Of a stretch of 64,000 nucleotides of DNA, positions 35,097 through 44,034 are shown in pieces. Source of the DNA: Lachnospiraceae bacterium (lineage in GTDB: Bacteria; Bacillota; Clostridia; Lachnospirales; Lachnospiraceae); the NCBI GenBank assembly GCA_017460885.1, contig JAFUAB010000027.1:1-64000 (forward strand), in the 5' to 3' direction. The notes beneath the pieces are model-generated. The model was not told the DNA's origin. It saw nothing but the letters and a program-made list of their open reading frames with translations, and searched no databases. Position 1 is the stretch's first letter. Every line of letters begins with the position of its first letter. The position numbers were made by a program, and so were the translations under genes.

Positions 35097-35509
35097 GAAT
35101 TCTTTTGGATACAAATGTTATACTGGATTACCTTGGAGCGAATGTAGGCTTTGCGGACGACGCAGAGGCTGTATTTGATCTTGCGGCAAAAAGGGAAGAT
35201 ATCAAACTTGTATCATCTTCTGCAATGACAGATATCTTTTATGTTCTGAAAAGAGCGACTAAAGATTTGAATGAGGCGCAGAATAAGTTTGCCAGTCTCA
35301 GAAAAAGAATTGAAATATTACCTGTCACGGGCGAGGATATAGATAAGGCTTTTTTGCGGAATTGGAAAGACTTTGAGGATGCTGTACAGTATACAGTGGC
35401 CGAGTCTAATGGCATAGATTGTATTATCACACGAAATAAAAAGGATTTTGAAGAACAGGAGATTCCTTGCTTGAGTCCAAAAGAGTTTGTGGAAAAGTAT
35501 AAACGGTAG
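35093..35509 (+). CDS. PIN-domain RNase toxin (VapC-like)
   Basis: A 138-residue protein. MRILLDTNVILDYLG holds the first catalytic Asp (Asp6) of PIN nucleases. DFEDAVQYTVAESNGIDCII and TRNKKDF contain the later acidic residues and the conserved ITRN-x-KDF end. PIN toxins cleave RNA when not bound by their antitoxin. The ATG at 35093 is chosen over a GTG at 35087 because it gives the four-base overlap with the antitoxin and the standard N-terminus. Confidence 0.85.
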   Translation: MRILLDTNVILDYLGANVGFADDAEAVFDLAAKREDIKLVSSSAMTDIFYVLKRATKDLNEAQNKFASLRKRIEILPVTGEDIDKAFLRNWKDFEDAVQYTVAESNGIDCIITRNKKDFEEQEIPCLSPKEFVEKYKR

Positions 35510-35588
35510 TATTATTGTATTTACAAGGTGTGGGTCTGCAGTGGATAAATGCGGTTCGCCACGCCATTTTTTTTGCTTAAATTAGCTC

Positions 35589-35617
35589 TTTACACTAGCG
35601 AACATATGTTCTATAAT
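35589..35617 (+). promoter_or_regulatory. SOS-type promoter with LexA box
   Basis: TTTACA at 35589-35594, a 17-base spacer and TATAAT at 35612-35617. The spacer contains CGAACATATGTTCT (35599-35612), a near-perfect Gram-positive LexA/DinR box (CGAAC-N4-GTTCG) placed where a bound repressor would block RNA polymerase. It drives the broken small gene at 35640. Confidence 0.75.
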
Positions 35618-35639
35618 CACATACACGGGGGTATGGAGC

Positions 35640-35720
35640 ATGAATCAGGAGAATCTTAATCATCATGACATTACTCGTAACGAATTCATGTTATGGTTTA
35701 AGGTCAGAGCTTTGGGATAA
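35640..35720 (+). pseudogene. Frameshifted small SOS-regulated gene
   Basis: The frame reads MNQENLNHHDITRNEFMLWF KVRALG and stops. About three bases on in another frame, SVDEAAI continues as if the same small protein had been frameshifted, before stopping again near 35741. It follows the LexA-box promoter with GGGGG/GGAG ribosome sites. The intact product and its function are unknown. Confidence 0.45.
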
Positions 35721-35816
35721 TCTGTCGATGAAGCTGCGATATGAAACGGAAGATGTAGTCTTGCATACATTTTTTCCACAACTATGTCGAATAATGTAGT
35801 TATGGAAAAAATAGTT

Positions 35817-35866
35817 TATCCTAGTGCGTTTATTTTTTTGGTATCCTAGTGCGTTTATTTTTTTGG
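35817..35866 (+). repeat. Tandem 25-bp repeat upstream of the lacI-type gene
   Basis: Positions 35817-35841 and 35842-35866 are identical (each TATCCTAGTGCGTTTATTTT plus TTTGG). The second copy ends immediately before the -35 box at 35867. Confidence 0.85.
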
Positions 35867-35920
35867 TTGACGATGTACAACATAGGTGGTATCATTATAT
35901 GAGCAAACGGTTGCGCACAA
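35867..35920 (+). promoter_or_regulatory. Promoter and LacI-type operator of the regulator gene
   Basis: TTGACG at 35867-35872, a 17-base spacer and TATCAT at 35890-35895. Directly downstream, GCAAACGGTTGCGCACAA (35903-35920) covers the expected start of transcription and shares 14 bases with the operator before the sugar-binding protein gene (39312-39325). This fits autoregulation by the LacI-family protein encoded next. A GTTGCGCAAC palindrome at about 35981-35990 may be an auxiliary site. The long leader to 36095 holds nothing else I recognise. Confidence 0.7.
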
Positions 35921-36095
35921 AGAAATACTGCTTTATCAGTCGTTTCGTACTTCTAAGTCAATATATCAGTTTTGAGTGTTGCGCAACTGACACCGATCCT
36001 CTCTGCTTTGGGAAGCAAACGTTGATGTCCCCGTTGTTTACATTACATAAATATACCAACTATCAGTTTACATAACGTAGATATGCATATAGATC

Positions 36096-37085
36096 ATGAC
36101 CATAGATGATATCGCAAGAGAACTGAATATCAGCAAAACCACCGTTTCGAGGGCCCTTTCAGGTAAGGGACGTATATCGGATTCTACAAGAAACCGTGTT
36201 ATGTCCTACGCCAATGACGTGAATTACAAGCCCAGCGCAATTGCGCAAAGTCTCGCAACGTCCAGGACGATGAACATCGGATTTGCGATGCCCAGCGACT
36301 ACGACATAGTGGATATGCCCTTTTTCCAGACCTGCCTGTGGGGTGTTACCTCGATGGCCATGAGCATGGACAGGGATGTCTTTATTTCCATGGTTGACGC
36401 AATTGACATTTCCGGGATCATCAGACTTGTAGAAAACCACAAGGTGGACGGTATGCTGCTCGGACGTACATACAGTGATGATAAGGCGATCGCATATCTT
36501 AAGGATATGAAGATTCCGTTTGTGACGATAGGCTCCTCCGGGGTTCCCGGAGTTGTACAGGTGGATAATAATGACTATGAGGGTTGTGCGGAGCTGACCA
36601 GTATCCTGCTCCTTAAGGGACTTAAGAGACTCGCCCTGATAGGCGGCAATTCGACCTACATAGTCAACAATAACCGCCTTAACGGTTTTCTCGACGGACA
36701 CAGAAGGGCACAGGTCAAGCCGGATGAATCCCTGATCTTTATGGATTCCCACGGCTCCTTTGTTATCGATAAGATCGTGGCAGGTCTCCTGGAGGGAAAT
36801 GTCGACTGCATAATAGGTATGGACGATGCCATATGTGAATCAATTTTGACCGCATTGTTCAGCAGAGACGTGAGGATCCCTGAGGATATCAAGGTCGCTT
36901 CATTCTTTAATTCTTCTCTGTTGGAACACCATCAGCCGCAGGTCACTTCGCTTAAATATAATGTCGAGAAGCTCGGGATGACTGCCTGCAGTACTCTGCT
37001 GGATGTCATAGAGGAAAGGTCGACCGTAATGGTCACTTTACTGGATTACGAGGTCGCTATTAAAGAATCGACCAAAATTATGTAA
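36096..37085 (+). CDS. LacI-family transcriptional regulator
   Basis: A 329-residue repressor. Residues 1-20 form the HTH (MTIDDIARELNISKTTVSRA) with hinge YKPSAIAQSLA, followed by a periplasmic-binding-protein-like sensor domain from about residue 60. The ligand is unknown. The ATG has no obvious Shine-Dalgarno sequence. It sits between two identical-type operators (35903 and 39312), so it probably represses itself and the downstream transport and degradation genes until an oligosaccharide or sugar-phosphate is present. The next gene starts 20 bases after its stop. Confidence 0.9.
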   Translation: MTIDDIARELNISKTTVSRALSGKGRISDSTRNRVMSYANDVNYKPSAIAQSLATSRTMNIGFAMPSDYDIVDMPFFQTCLWGVTSMAMSMDRDVFISMVDAIDISGIIRLVENHKVDGMLLGRTYSDDKAIAYLKDMKIPFVTIGSSGVPGVVQVDNNDYEGCAELTSILLLKGLKRLALIGGNSTYIVNNNRLNGFLDGHRRAQVKPDESLIFMDSHGSFVIDKIVAGLLEGNVDCIIGMDDAICESILTALFSRDVRIPEDIKVASFFNSSLLEHHQPQVTSLKYNVEKLGMTACSTLLDVIEERSTVMVTLLDYEVAIKESTKIM

Positions 37086-37105
37086 ACCCACAACGGAGGA
37101 AAGAA

Positions 37106-38959
37106 ATGGACAAGTTTGTTGTAAACATCATCCATCGTCCGGAAATGGTTCCCGAATACGCGGAAAAGGTGACCGGACATGGAAAGACCGAGGATATCGG
37201 GCGCAAGGCGCTGCTCACCGAGAGTCTGGATATCTTTAAGTTCCAGCAGGAGACCGCGCATAAGAACGGCCTGAAGACCACGATACAGATGACCTATGCG
37301 AGTCTTTTCAATGATGAAGCGGTATCCATTGCTAAGGAACATCACGAGAAATACGGCGACGAGATAGCACTTTCGTTGCTGGGACTGCCTTGTACGGAAT
37401 TCAGGGAGAAGTACAAGACCAAGGACTTCTGCATCTGGATGTTCTCGTTGGAGGACAAGAAGTCGATAGTTGATGACGTGTTCGGTAAGTTCAGGGACAT
37501 CTTCGGATTCTACCCTGAGTCTACGGGGTCTTATTACATGGACGCCGATCTGATCAACTATATCAAGGAGACCTATCCGAGCGTCAAATGCGCCGTTGCG
37601 ACATGCTGGGAGGAGGGGCCAAAGGCCTATCATACCTGCAATAACTCCTGGTACACACTGCTGGACGGAGGCCCGTGGAATCCCTGGATACCCTCCAGAC
37701 AGAACGTTCATGCTCCGGCAGTCAATGAGGAAGAGGATTCGGGAATAGTTGCGATCCCGCATCTGTCCAGAGACCTGATCGCATGCTACGACGGCAACGG
37801 TTCCAACTTCGGAACCCATCCCCAGAACGTGCTCCGGGGCATGATCTACGATACCAAGACATGGGAGTATCCTTATCTTTATAATTTGGTAGATCAGTAC
37901 AGATCTCTTGAGGAATACAACAACGGATATGCTTACAATATGATGTTCGTCGGTCCCGGCTGGCTCAACAAGATGGGACGTTGGGAGTGCCCTTACGAGC
38001 TGCTTAAGAAGTCCTATGAGGACGGGATGGCATATTACGGCAAGCTCAAGAGGGAAGGCAAGCTTTCGGATATGACCATGTCCGAGTTCGCTGATTACTT
38101 CCGTGCAAAGAAGACCTATACGGAGCCCGAATGTGCGCTCTGGAGAGATATACTTTACGGATCGGACAAGCAGCTTTTCTGGTACTGCGATCCTTATATG
38201 AGAGCCTGCATCAATATGTATCAGGGCGGTGCGCTCGTAGATCTCAGACCCTATGCGGCCAAGCTTTACTGGCCTGTGGGAATAGGAACTCCGCATGTAC
38301 AGGATGCGTCCTATCCCTTCCTGATACAGGAGAAATACAGGGCAGGATATTTCACTCACTACGCAGGAGAGGGAACCATACGCTCCGCCAAGCTGGTCTG
38401 CAACGGCGAAGAAGTCGATCTGGCACTCTGCCGTACAAGCGCCGAATTCAGCGAGGAAGTGATCGAGAACGGCAGGAAGAAGCGCATACTTACGCTCAAA
38501 CCGGTTGAGATAGAATTTGCCGGGCTGTCCGTTACACTTCAGACCAGAGTGATCTTTGCCGAGGATACCGGCGAGATCGTATATGAGAGAAGCATACTGT
38601 CGATGAGCGATCCGGAGGCAAAGGTGACACTGAACGAGTACATGGTTGCCTGCTACGGGACCACCGAATATCCGGAAGATATGACTTCACTTACCCTGAC
38701 CGTGACCGGACGGGAAGGCAGCAGGACCATTCCCTATGAGTACAAATGCAGGGAGGATTCCATGGAGGGCGCAGAGAGTGTATCCAGTGTGGTTCCGCCC
38801 ATTGAAACAAAAGTCTGCATGGGCTGTGACAAGGCGGAGTCCACCGGATACATCAGAGAAGGCTATGCGTTCTCGCCCATGTTTACTCTCGGATATACAA
38901 CAGAGATCAAGGATAAGGAGGTGGTTTCCACATGGCTCAGGCTGGAAAAGGCAGATTAA
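37106..38959 (+). CDS. Unrecognised 617-residue protein of the sugar locus
   Basis: A cytoplasmic protein without signal peptide, preceded by GGAGG. Residues 1-300 look like an alpha/beta barrel similar in style to polysaccharide deacetylases or GH38/57-type enzymes (NIIHRPEMVPEYAEKVTGHG, FGFYPESTGSYYMDADLINY). Residues about 410-600 look beta-rich (VIFAEDTGEIVYERSILSM). I cannot assign a family. Its place between the LacI gene and the importer suggests a role in processing the imported sugar. Confidence 0.75.
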   Translation: MDKFVVNIIHRPEMVPEYAEKVTGHGKTEDIGRKALLTESLDIFKFQQETAHKNGLKTTIQMTYASLFNDEAVSIAKEHHEKYGDEIALSLLGLPCTEFREKYKTKDFCIWMFSLEDKKSIVDDVFGKFRDIFGFYPESTGSYYMDADLINYIKETYPSVKCAVATCWEEGPKAYHTCNNSWYTLLDGGPWNPWIPSRQNVHAPAVNEEEDSGIVAIPHLSRDLIACYDGNGSNFGTHPQNVLRGMIYDTKTWEYPYLYNLVDQYRSLEEYNNGYAYNMMFVGPGWLNKMGRWECPYELLKKSYEDGMAYYGKLKREGKLSDMTMSEFADYFRAKKTYTEPECALWRDILYGSDKQLFWYCDPYMRACINMYQGGALVDLRPYAAKLYWPVGIGTPHVQDASYPFLIQEKYRAGYFTHYAGEGTIRSAKLVCNGEEVDLALCRTSAEFSEEVIENGRKKRILTLKPVEIEFAGLSVTLQTRVIFAEDTGEIVYERSILSMSDPEAKVTLNEYMVACYGTTEYPEDMTSLTLTVTGREGSRTIPYEYKCREDSMEGAESVSSVVPPIETKVCMGCDKAESTGYIREGYAFSPMFTLGYTTEIKDKEVVSTWLRLEKAD

Positions 38960-39150
38960 ACTACAGATGTCCGTCGTGTTTCCTGAGGGATCTGGATATC
39001 GATATGTTTTATGATAAGGACAAGGACGAGTATTACTGCATCAGATGCCAGTATGTCGGGAGTGAAAAGGACATTCTGGAGAAGAATGAGATGATCCGTT
39101 TCCGCTACAGGGATATGTACAGAAGATTCGAGGATTTCAAGATACGTTGA
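38932..39150 (+). CDS. Small zinc-ribbon protein
   Basis: A 72-residue protein with two Cys pairs, CPSC and CIRC, in YRCPSCFLRDLDIDMFYD and EYYCIRCQYVG, typical of a zinc ribbon. It overlaps the end of the previous gene by 28 bases, with AAGGAGGTGG in correct position inside that gene. Similar small proteins are common in Lachnospiraceae, with unknown function. Confidence 0.7.
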   Translation: MAQAGKGRLNYRCPSCFLRDLDIDMFYDKDKDEYYCIRCQYVGSEKDILEKNEMIRFRYRDMYRRFEDFKIR

Positions 39151-39271
39151 ACGTCAAGATTCATTGAAGTTCAATGTAAGGGCTTCGACAGGATCCCGGT
39201 ATCTGCCCATGGCACTGAACAACATAGTGCGCAACTCATGAACACATAGAGATAAAAATATAATATGTGGG

Positions 39272-39329
39272 TTGACAGATGGACGGACTCGCGTTAAACT
39301 AACAAAGTAGACAAACGGTTGCGCAAACG
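39272..39329 (+). promoter_or_regulatory. Promoter and LacI-type operator of the importer operon
   Basis: TTGACA at 39272-39277, a 17-base spacer and TAAACT at 39295-39300. CAAACGGTTGCGCAAACG at 39312-39329 lies just past the expected start site and matches the operator before the lacI-type gene over 14 bases. A half-like GTGCGCAAC occurs at about 39229. Confidence 0.75.
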
Positions 39330-39404
39330 CAAAATCAAGAATTCGCGCCGTTTGCATATATGAGAAAGAACTATTATTTGCACAAAAGTGTAGGAGGAAA
39401 TCAA

Positions 39405-40778
39405 ATGAAAATGAAAAAGTTGGTAGCACTCTTTGCTACAGCAGCAATGACGATGTCACTTGTTGCCTGCGGATCTTCTGAAGCACCCGCAGCAGACACC
39501 ACAGCAGAGGCACCTGCAGCCGATACGACAGCAGAGGCTCCCGCAGCAGACACGACAGCAGAAGCACCCGCAGCTGACACCGCAGCAGAGGCTCCCGCAG
39601 CTGACACCGCAGCAGACGCTGACATTGATTACGGTACAGGAGAGATCAAGGTTTGGGTTGCAGATAACGTAGTATCCTTTACCGAGAGCAAGATCGCAGA
39701 CTTCGTTTCGGCAAATCCCCAGTTCGCAGGTTATACATTCACTGTTGAGCCCGTAGGCGAGGGCGATGCGGCCGGCAACATGATCACAGACGTTGAGGCA
39801 GGCGCAGATATCTACGCATTCGCTCAGGATCAGATCGCAAGACTGGTTACCGCAGGCGCACTTGAGGAGGTTGCTCCCGAGAACGTTGACGCTGTTAAGT
39901 CCGAGAACGATGCCGGTGCGGTTGGAGCAGCTACCGTAGGAAGCACTCTTTACGCATACCCGATCACTTCCGATAACGGTTATTTCTTATATTATGACAA
40001 GAGCGTGATCTCAGATCCTTCCACACTTGAAGGGATCATCTCCGATTGCGAGGCAGCAGGCAAGAACGTATACATGGAGATCAACTCCGGCTGGTATCAG
40101 ACAGCATTCTTCTTCGGTACAGGCTGCGACCTTTCTTATGATACGGATGATCAGGGCAATTTCACCAAGGCTAACGTTGATTACGCTTCCGATAAGGGCC
40201 TTGTAGCTCTTAAGAAGATGATCGAGCTCAAGGAGTCCAAGTCATTCCAGAACGGTTCCGCTATCGGTGAGGCAACAAATGTAGCTGCTATCGTAGACGG
40301 TACATGGGATTCGGGTGCAGTACAGGAGCTTTTCGGTGACAATTATGCCTGCGCTAAGCTGCCTACCTTCCAGGGTTCAGACGGTCAGACATATCAGATG
40401 AGCGGCTTCGGCGGCTTCAAGCTTCTCGGTGTTAAGCCTCAGGAGGATGAGAACAAGCTTATGGTCTGCGACGCTGTAGCATATTACCTCGCAAGTGAGG
40501 AGGTACAGCTTGCAAGATACAATGAGGTTGGCTGGGGTCCTTCAAACCTGAACGCACAGGCTTCAAGCGAGGTTAAAGCTGACGTTGCTCTTTCGGCGCT
40601 GGCTGAGCAGCTTGCATACACGATCCCTCAGGGACAGTATCCCGGCGATTACTGGTCACTGGCTACATCACTGGGCGACAGCATCATAAGCGGTGAGCTT
40701 ACATCTTCCTCCAGCGATGACGATCTGATGAAGGCACTTCAGAACTTCCAGGATACCTGCATATCCTACGCACAGTAA
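39405..40778 (+). CDS. Sugar ABC transporter substrate-binding lipoprotein
   Basis: A 457-residue MalE-type protein. The lipobox LVAC gives lipidated Cys22. Residues about 26-75 are a linker of five 9-residue repeats (EAPAADTTA). The binding domain follows (IKVWVADNVVSFTESKIADF, YAYPITSDNGYFLYYDKSV). It sits outside the membrane and delivers oligosaccharides, of maltodextrin type by resemblance, to the two permeases downstream. The ATG at 39405 has AGGAGG 7 bases upstream; the longer frame has no such site. Confidence 0.9.
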   Translation: MKMKKLVALFATAAMTMSLVACGSSEAPAADTTAEAPAADTTAEAPAADTTAEAPAADTAAEAPAADTAADADIDYGTGEIKVWVADNVVSFTESKIADFVSANPQFAGYTFTVEPVGEGDAAGNMITDVEAGADIYAFAQDQIARLVTAGALEEVAPENVDAVKSENDAGAVGAATVGSTLYAYPITSDNGYFLYYDKSVISDPSTLEGIISDCEAAGKNVYMEINSGWYQTAFFFGTGCDLSYDTDDQGNFTKANVDYASDKGLVALKKMIELKESKSFQNGSAIGEATNVAAIVDGTWDSGAVQELFGDNYACAKLPTFQGSDGQTYQMSGFGGFKLLGVKPQEDENKLMVCDAVAYYLASEEVQLARYNEVGWGPSNLNAQASSEVKADVALSALAEQLAYTIPQGQYPGDYWSLATSLGDSIISGELTSSSSDDDLMKALQNFQDTCISYAQ

Positions 40779-40835
40779 TAAGTCTGATTGCCAAATAATT
40801 TCGGATAGAGTAGAATTATATTACGGATTATCAGC

Positions 40836-40861
40836 AGGGATCCGGTGAACGCCGGGTCCCT
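40836..40861 (+). other. Intercistronic stem-loop
   Basis: AGGGATCCGG and CCGGGTCCCT form a 10-pair stem without a T run, between the binding protein and the first permease gene. Such hairpins usually stabilise the binding-protein mRNA so that it is made in excess over the permeases. Confidence 0.6.
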
Positions 40862-40900
40862 CACTATATCCAAAAACAGTGATTTCAGGAGGTATAGCTT

Positions 40901-42292
40901 ATGGGCAGTGAAAGCAAAAGCAAGGCAGCGGGCAACGCTGTCGGCAACGCTGTCGGAGGCGTGTTTAAAACCATCGGCAGCACTTTTGTACAGGGAGACT
41001 GGAAGACTAAGGTCTCGTTTGTGATCCTTGGCTTCGGACAGCTCCTCAGAGGCCAGATCGTCAAGGGAATTGCGTTCCTTTTGATGGAGGCCGGGTTCAT
41101 CTGGTACATGATGCAGTTCGGTACCAGATACATGTCTAAATTTTCAACACTCGGTACCGTAGCCACCCAGAAGGTTGGCAGAAAGACGGTATACGGAGAC
41201 AACAGCTTTCTTATCCTGCTGTTCGGACTTCTGACGATCTTTGTCATACTATTGTTCATCGTCATATGGTATCTGAATATCAGGGAAAATGCCGAGGAGG
41301 AGAGGATCCTCAAGGCAGGCAAGCCGCTGCCGTCCAACGGCAGGGTGCTCGGCAGTCTGCTGGATTCGAATTTTGACAAGACACTGCTTGCGCTTCCCGT
41401 AACGGGTATCTTCATTTTTACGGTTCTGCCCATAGTTTTCATGGTCTGTGTGGCTTTTACCAATTACGATAAGAATCATCAGGCTCCCACAAACCTGTTT
41501 ACCTGGGTTGGTTTTGAAAACTTCAAAAATCTGGTCACCTTCGGTTCATCCGGCTTCGGTACCACCTTTATCAAGGTGCTGGGGTGGACAGTTGTGTGGG
41601 CATTTTTTGCCACATTTATAGATTATTTCCTGGGAATGGCGGTCGCCATCCTGATCAATAAAAAAGGGATCAGATTCAAGAAGCTCTGGCGTACCATACT
41701 GGTACTGACGATAGCGGTTCCCCAGTTCGTATCGTTGCTGTATGTCATGAAAATGTTCGCAAATGACGGGCTGATCAACGGATACCTGCTGAAATGGGGC
41801 TGGATAAATTCGCCGATCCCCTTCTGGACGAATCCGATGCTGGCTCGCATTACGATCATAGTCGTCAACATCTGGATCGGTATCCCTTATCTGATGCTGA
41901 TCGCTACGGGCCTCCTCATGAACATCCCCGAGGATCTGTATGAGAGCGCGCGTATCGACGGCGCCAACGGCTGGCAGATGTTCAAGTCGATCACTCTTCC
42001 GTATATGCTGTTTGTCACCGGACCGTTCCTGCTGACACAGTTTACCGGAAACCTCAACAACTTTAACGTTATATACCTGCTGACGCAGGGCAAGCCGCAA
42101 TCCATGTCTCTGGCGGAAAATGCCGGAGCGACGGACCTGCTCGTAACCTGGCTGTACAAGATGACCGTCAATGATACCAACTACCGCATGGCAGCCGTGA
42201 TCGGTATCATGGTATTCGTGGTAACAGCCGTGATCTCGCTGGTGGTATACAATATGCTGCCGTCTGTTAAGGATGAGGAGGGCTTCCAATAA
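40901..42292 (+). CDS. Sugar ABC transporter permease, MalF-like
   Basis: A 463-residue inner-membrane permease. As in MalF, it has an N-terminal extension with extra membrane segments before the BPD transport domain. The EAA loop is visible as DLYESARIDGANGWQMFKSI. AGGAGG precedes the start. Its stop and the next start share one base (TAATG), so the two permeases are coupled. No ATPase gene is in the window; a shared MsmX-type ATPase is assumed. Confidence 0.9.
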   Translation: MGSESKSKAAGNAVGNAVGGVFKTIGSTFVQGDWKTKVSFVILGFGQLLRGQIVKGIAFLLMEAGFIWYMMQFGTRYMSKFSTLGTVATQKVGRKTVYGDNSFLILLFGLLTIFVILLFIVIWYLNIRENAEEERILKAGKPLPSNGRVLGSLLDSNFDKTLLALPVTGIFIFTVLPIVFMVCVAFTNYDKNHQAPTNLFTWVGFENFKNLVTFGSSGFGTTFIKVLGWTVVWAFFATFIDYFLGMAVAILINKKGIRFKKLWRTILVLTIAVPQFVSLLYVMKMFANDGLINGYLLKWGWINSPIPFWTNPMLARITIIVVNIWIGIPYLMLIATGLLMNIPEDLYESARIDGANGWQMFKSITLPYMLFVTGPFLLTQFTGNLNNFNVIYLLTQGKPQSMSLAENAGATDLLVTWLYKMTVNDTNYRMAAVIGIMVFVVTAVISLVVYNMLPSVKDEEGFQ

Positions 42293-43149
42293 TGAAAACA
42301 AAGAGAATGATAGGCAATGCAGTTTCATATCTGGTGCTGATACTTATCAGTATAATCTGGCTTTTCCCCTTCTTCGGTCTGATCCTGCAGAGCTTCAGAT
42401 CCTATGATCCGGCGGTCGAGTACGGCGGAATGGTAGATTATCTGATACCGCATACATTTTCACTCGACAATTACAGATTTCTTTTTTCGGGTGAGACCAA
42501 CTTCCTGGTATGGTATAAAAACACGATCATAATCGCGATATTCGTGTCAATCCTGCAAACGATCATAATCCTGTGTGTGAGCTATGCGCTGTCCAGGATG
42601 AGATTTGCGGGACGTACCTTTCTGATGAGATTCTGGCTGATACTGGGGATGTTCCCCGGATTCCTGACCATGATCTGCCTCTACTTCCTGCTGAAGCAGT
42701 TCGGACTGACTCAGGCGGGTGCCGTGCCCGGCTTGATCCTGGTATCCGTGGCAAGCTCCGGCATGGGCTATTATGTATGTAAGGGTTATTTCGATACGAT
42801 TCCCAAGGCGCTGGATGAGGCCGCACGTATAGACGGCGCATCCCGTGCGAGAGTATTTTTCACGATGACAATACCTATGAGCAAGCCGATCATCATTTAT
42901 ACCGCTCTGGTTGCATTTATGGCTCCATGGTGCGATTATGTATTTGCATCCTATGTGGCCTTTGGACATGATACCAGCTACAATGTGGCGGTCGCCATGA
43001 CGAGATGGGTCTGGACAAATGACTATCAGGGGTACTTTACAAGATTCTGCGCAGGCGGTATTCTGGTGGCGATACCCGTTACCATCCTGTTCATGTGCCT
43101 GCAGAAATATTACGTGGAAGGAGTTACCGGCGGAGCCGTAAAAGGCTGA
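42292..43149 (+). CDS. Sugar ABC transporter permease, MalG-like
   Basis: A 285-residue permease with six membrane segments and the EAA loop ALDEAARIDGASRARVFFTM. It ends with YYVEGVTGGAVKG, the usual C-terminus of MalG-type subunits. It is coupled to the MalF-like gene by TAATG and works with it as a heterodimer. Confidence 0.92.
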   Translation: MKTKRMIGNAVSYLVLILISIIWLFPFFGLILQSFRSYDPAVEYGGMVDYLIPHTFSLDNYRFLFSGETNFLVWYKNTIIIAIFVSILQTIIILCVSYALSRMRFAGRTFLMRFWLILGMFPGFLTMICLYFLLKQFGLTQAGAVPGLILVSVASSGMGYYVCKGYFDTIPKALDEAARIDGASRARVFFTMTIPMSKPIIIYTALVAFMAPWCDYVFASYVAFGHDTSYNVAVAMTRWVWTNDYQGYFTRFCAGGILVAIPVTILFMCLQKYYVEGVTGGAVKG

Positions 43150-43239
43150 TCGGGCAGGAAACTACGGAAGGCTGTCTTATATGGTGGCAGAAGGCCGCGG
43201 AAGGCAGCCTGATGATGGCGGGAGGCCGGACAAAAAGTC

Positions 43240-44034
43240 ATGAAGATAGAAGTCTATAACGATTGGGACCACGTGAACAAGGCCGAAGCCGAAGGCGAGA
43301 ACCAGGTAGTGCTTGCGTGGGACGGTGAATACCGCAAAGGGGACGTGATAGAGTTTTCCGGACTGGAGACGGACAGATTCTACGTGATCAAGGTCGACGC
43401 CGCGATCGAGGAATCCTTTGTCCTGGTGAAGACGCCCAACATATTGTACACGGTGCCTTTTTACGAAAAAAAGACGAGCTACAATCCGCTGGCCTTTTTT
43501 GGAAACAGGCATTACCTGTCCATGCGAAGGGCCAGGGATCACGAGATAGCGGCGTACAAAAACCTGGCGCTAAACCCTTTTGACCAGCATGACGTGGAGG
43601 GCGTGTATCCTCACGCTTCGGCAAACGTCGAGACCAGGGGCGAGGCGGTCTTTGCCGCCAGGAACGCGATAGACGGCTGCCTGGCGACGCTGTCCCACGG
43701 AGAGTGGCCGTATGAGTCGTGGGGCATCAACCGCCAGGATGACGCGGAGTTTAAACTGGATTTCGGACGCCCCGTTGACATAGACCGGATAGAGATATAT
43801 ACTAGGGCCGATTTCCCGCACGATAACTGGTGGACGAGCGCACGGATCACCTTTTCAGACGAAAGCAGCCAGACTCTTGAGCTTGACAGGCATACCACCG
43901 AGCCGCACGTGTTTGAGCACGTGGACAAACGCGGCATCACGTGGCTTAAGCTTTCGGAACTGATCAAGGCCGATGATCCGAGTCCTTTTCCAGCCCTGAC
44001 TCAGATCGAGGTATATGGCCGTGAGCATTCATAA
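43240..44034 (+). CDS. Cytoplasmic protein with discoidin-like carbohydrate-binding domain
   Basis: A 264-residue protein without signal peptide. The C-terminal 150 residues resemble an F5/8 type C (discoidin) domain: NAIDGCLATLSHGEWPYESW, DFGRPVDIDRIEIYTRAD, ITWLKLSEL. The N-terminal 95 residues are beta-rich and unassigned. It overlaps the heparinase-like gene by 20 bases, so they are co-translated and probably act on the same imported sugar. Catalytic activity is not evident. Confidence 0.6.
   Translation: MKIEVYNDWDHVNKAEAEGENQVVLAWDGEYRKGDVIEFSGLETDRFYVIKVDAAIEESFVLVKTPNILYTVPFYEKKTSYNPLAFFGNRHYLSMRRARDHEIAAYKNLALNPFDQHDVEGVYPHASANVETRGEAVFAARNAIDGCLATLSHGEWPYESWGINRQDDAEFKLDFGRPVDIDRIEIYTRADFPHDNWWTSARITFSDESSQTLELDRHTTEPHVFEHVDKRGITWLKLSELIKADDPSPFPALTQIEVYGREHS

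Noticed and set aside
35824-36075. 83-codon open frame upstream of the lacI-type gene
   Set aside because: It starts inside a tandem repeat and runs through the promoter and operator; the peptide has no coding character.
37046-38359. 437-codon open frame on the minus strand
   Set aside because: Antisense to the LacI and 617-residue genes, both with good starts; no domain is seen.
40779-40900. Factor-independent terminator between the binding protein and MalF-like gene
   Set aside because: The stem at 40836-40861 lacks a T run and lies inside an operon, so it is better seen as an intercistronic hairpin.
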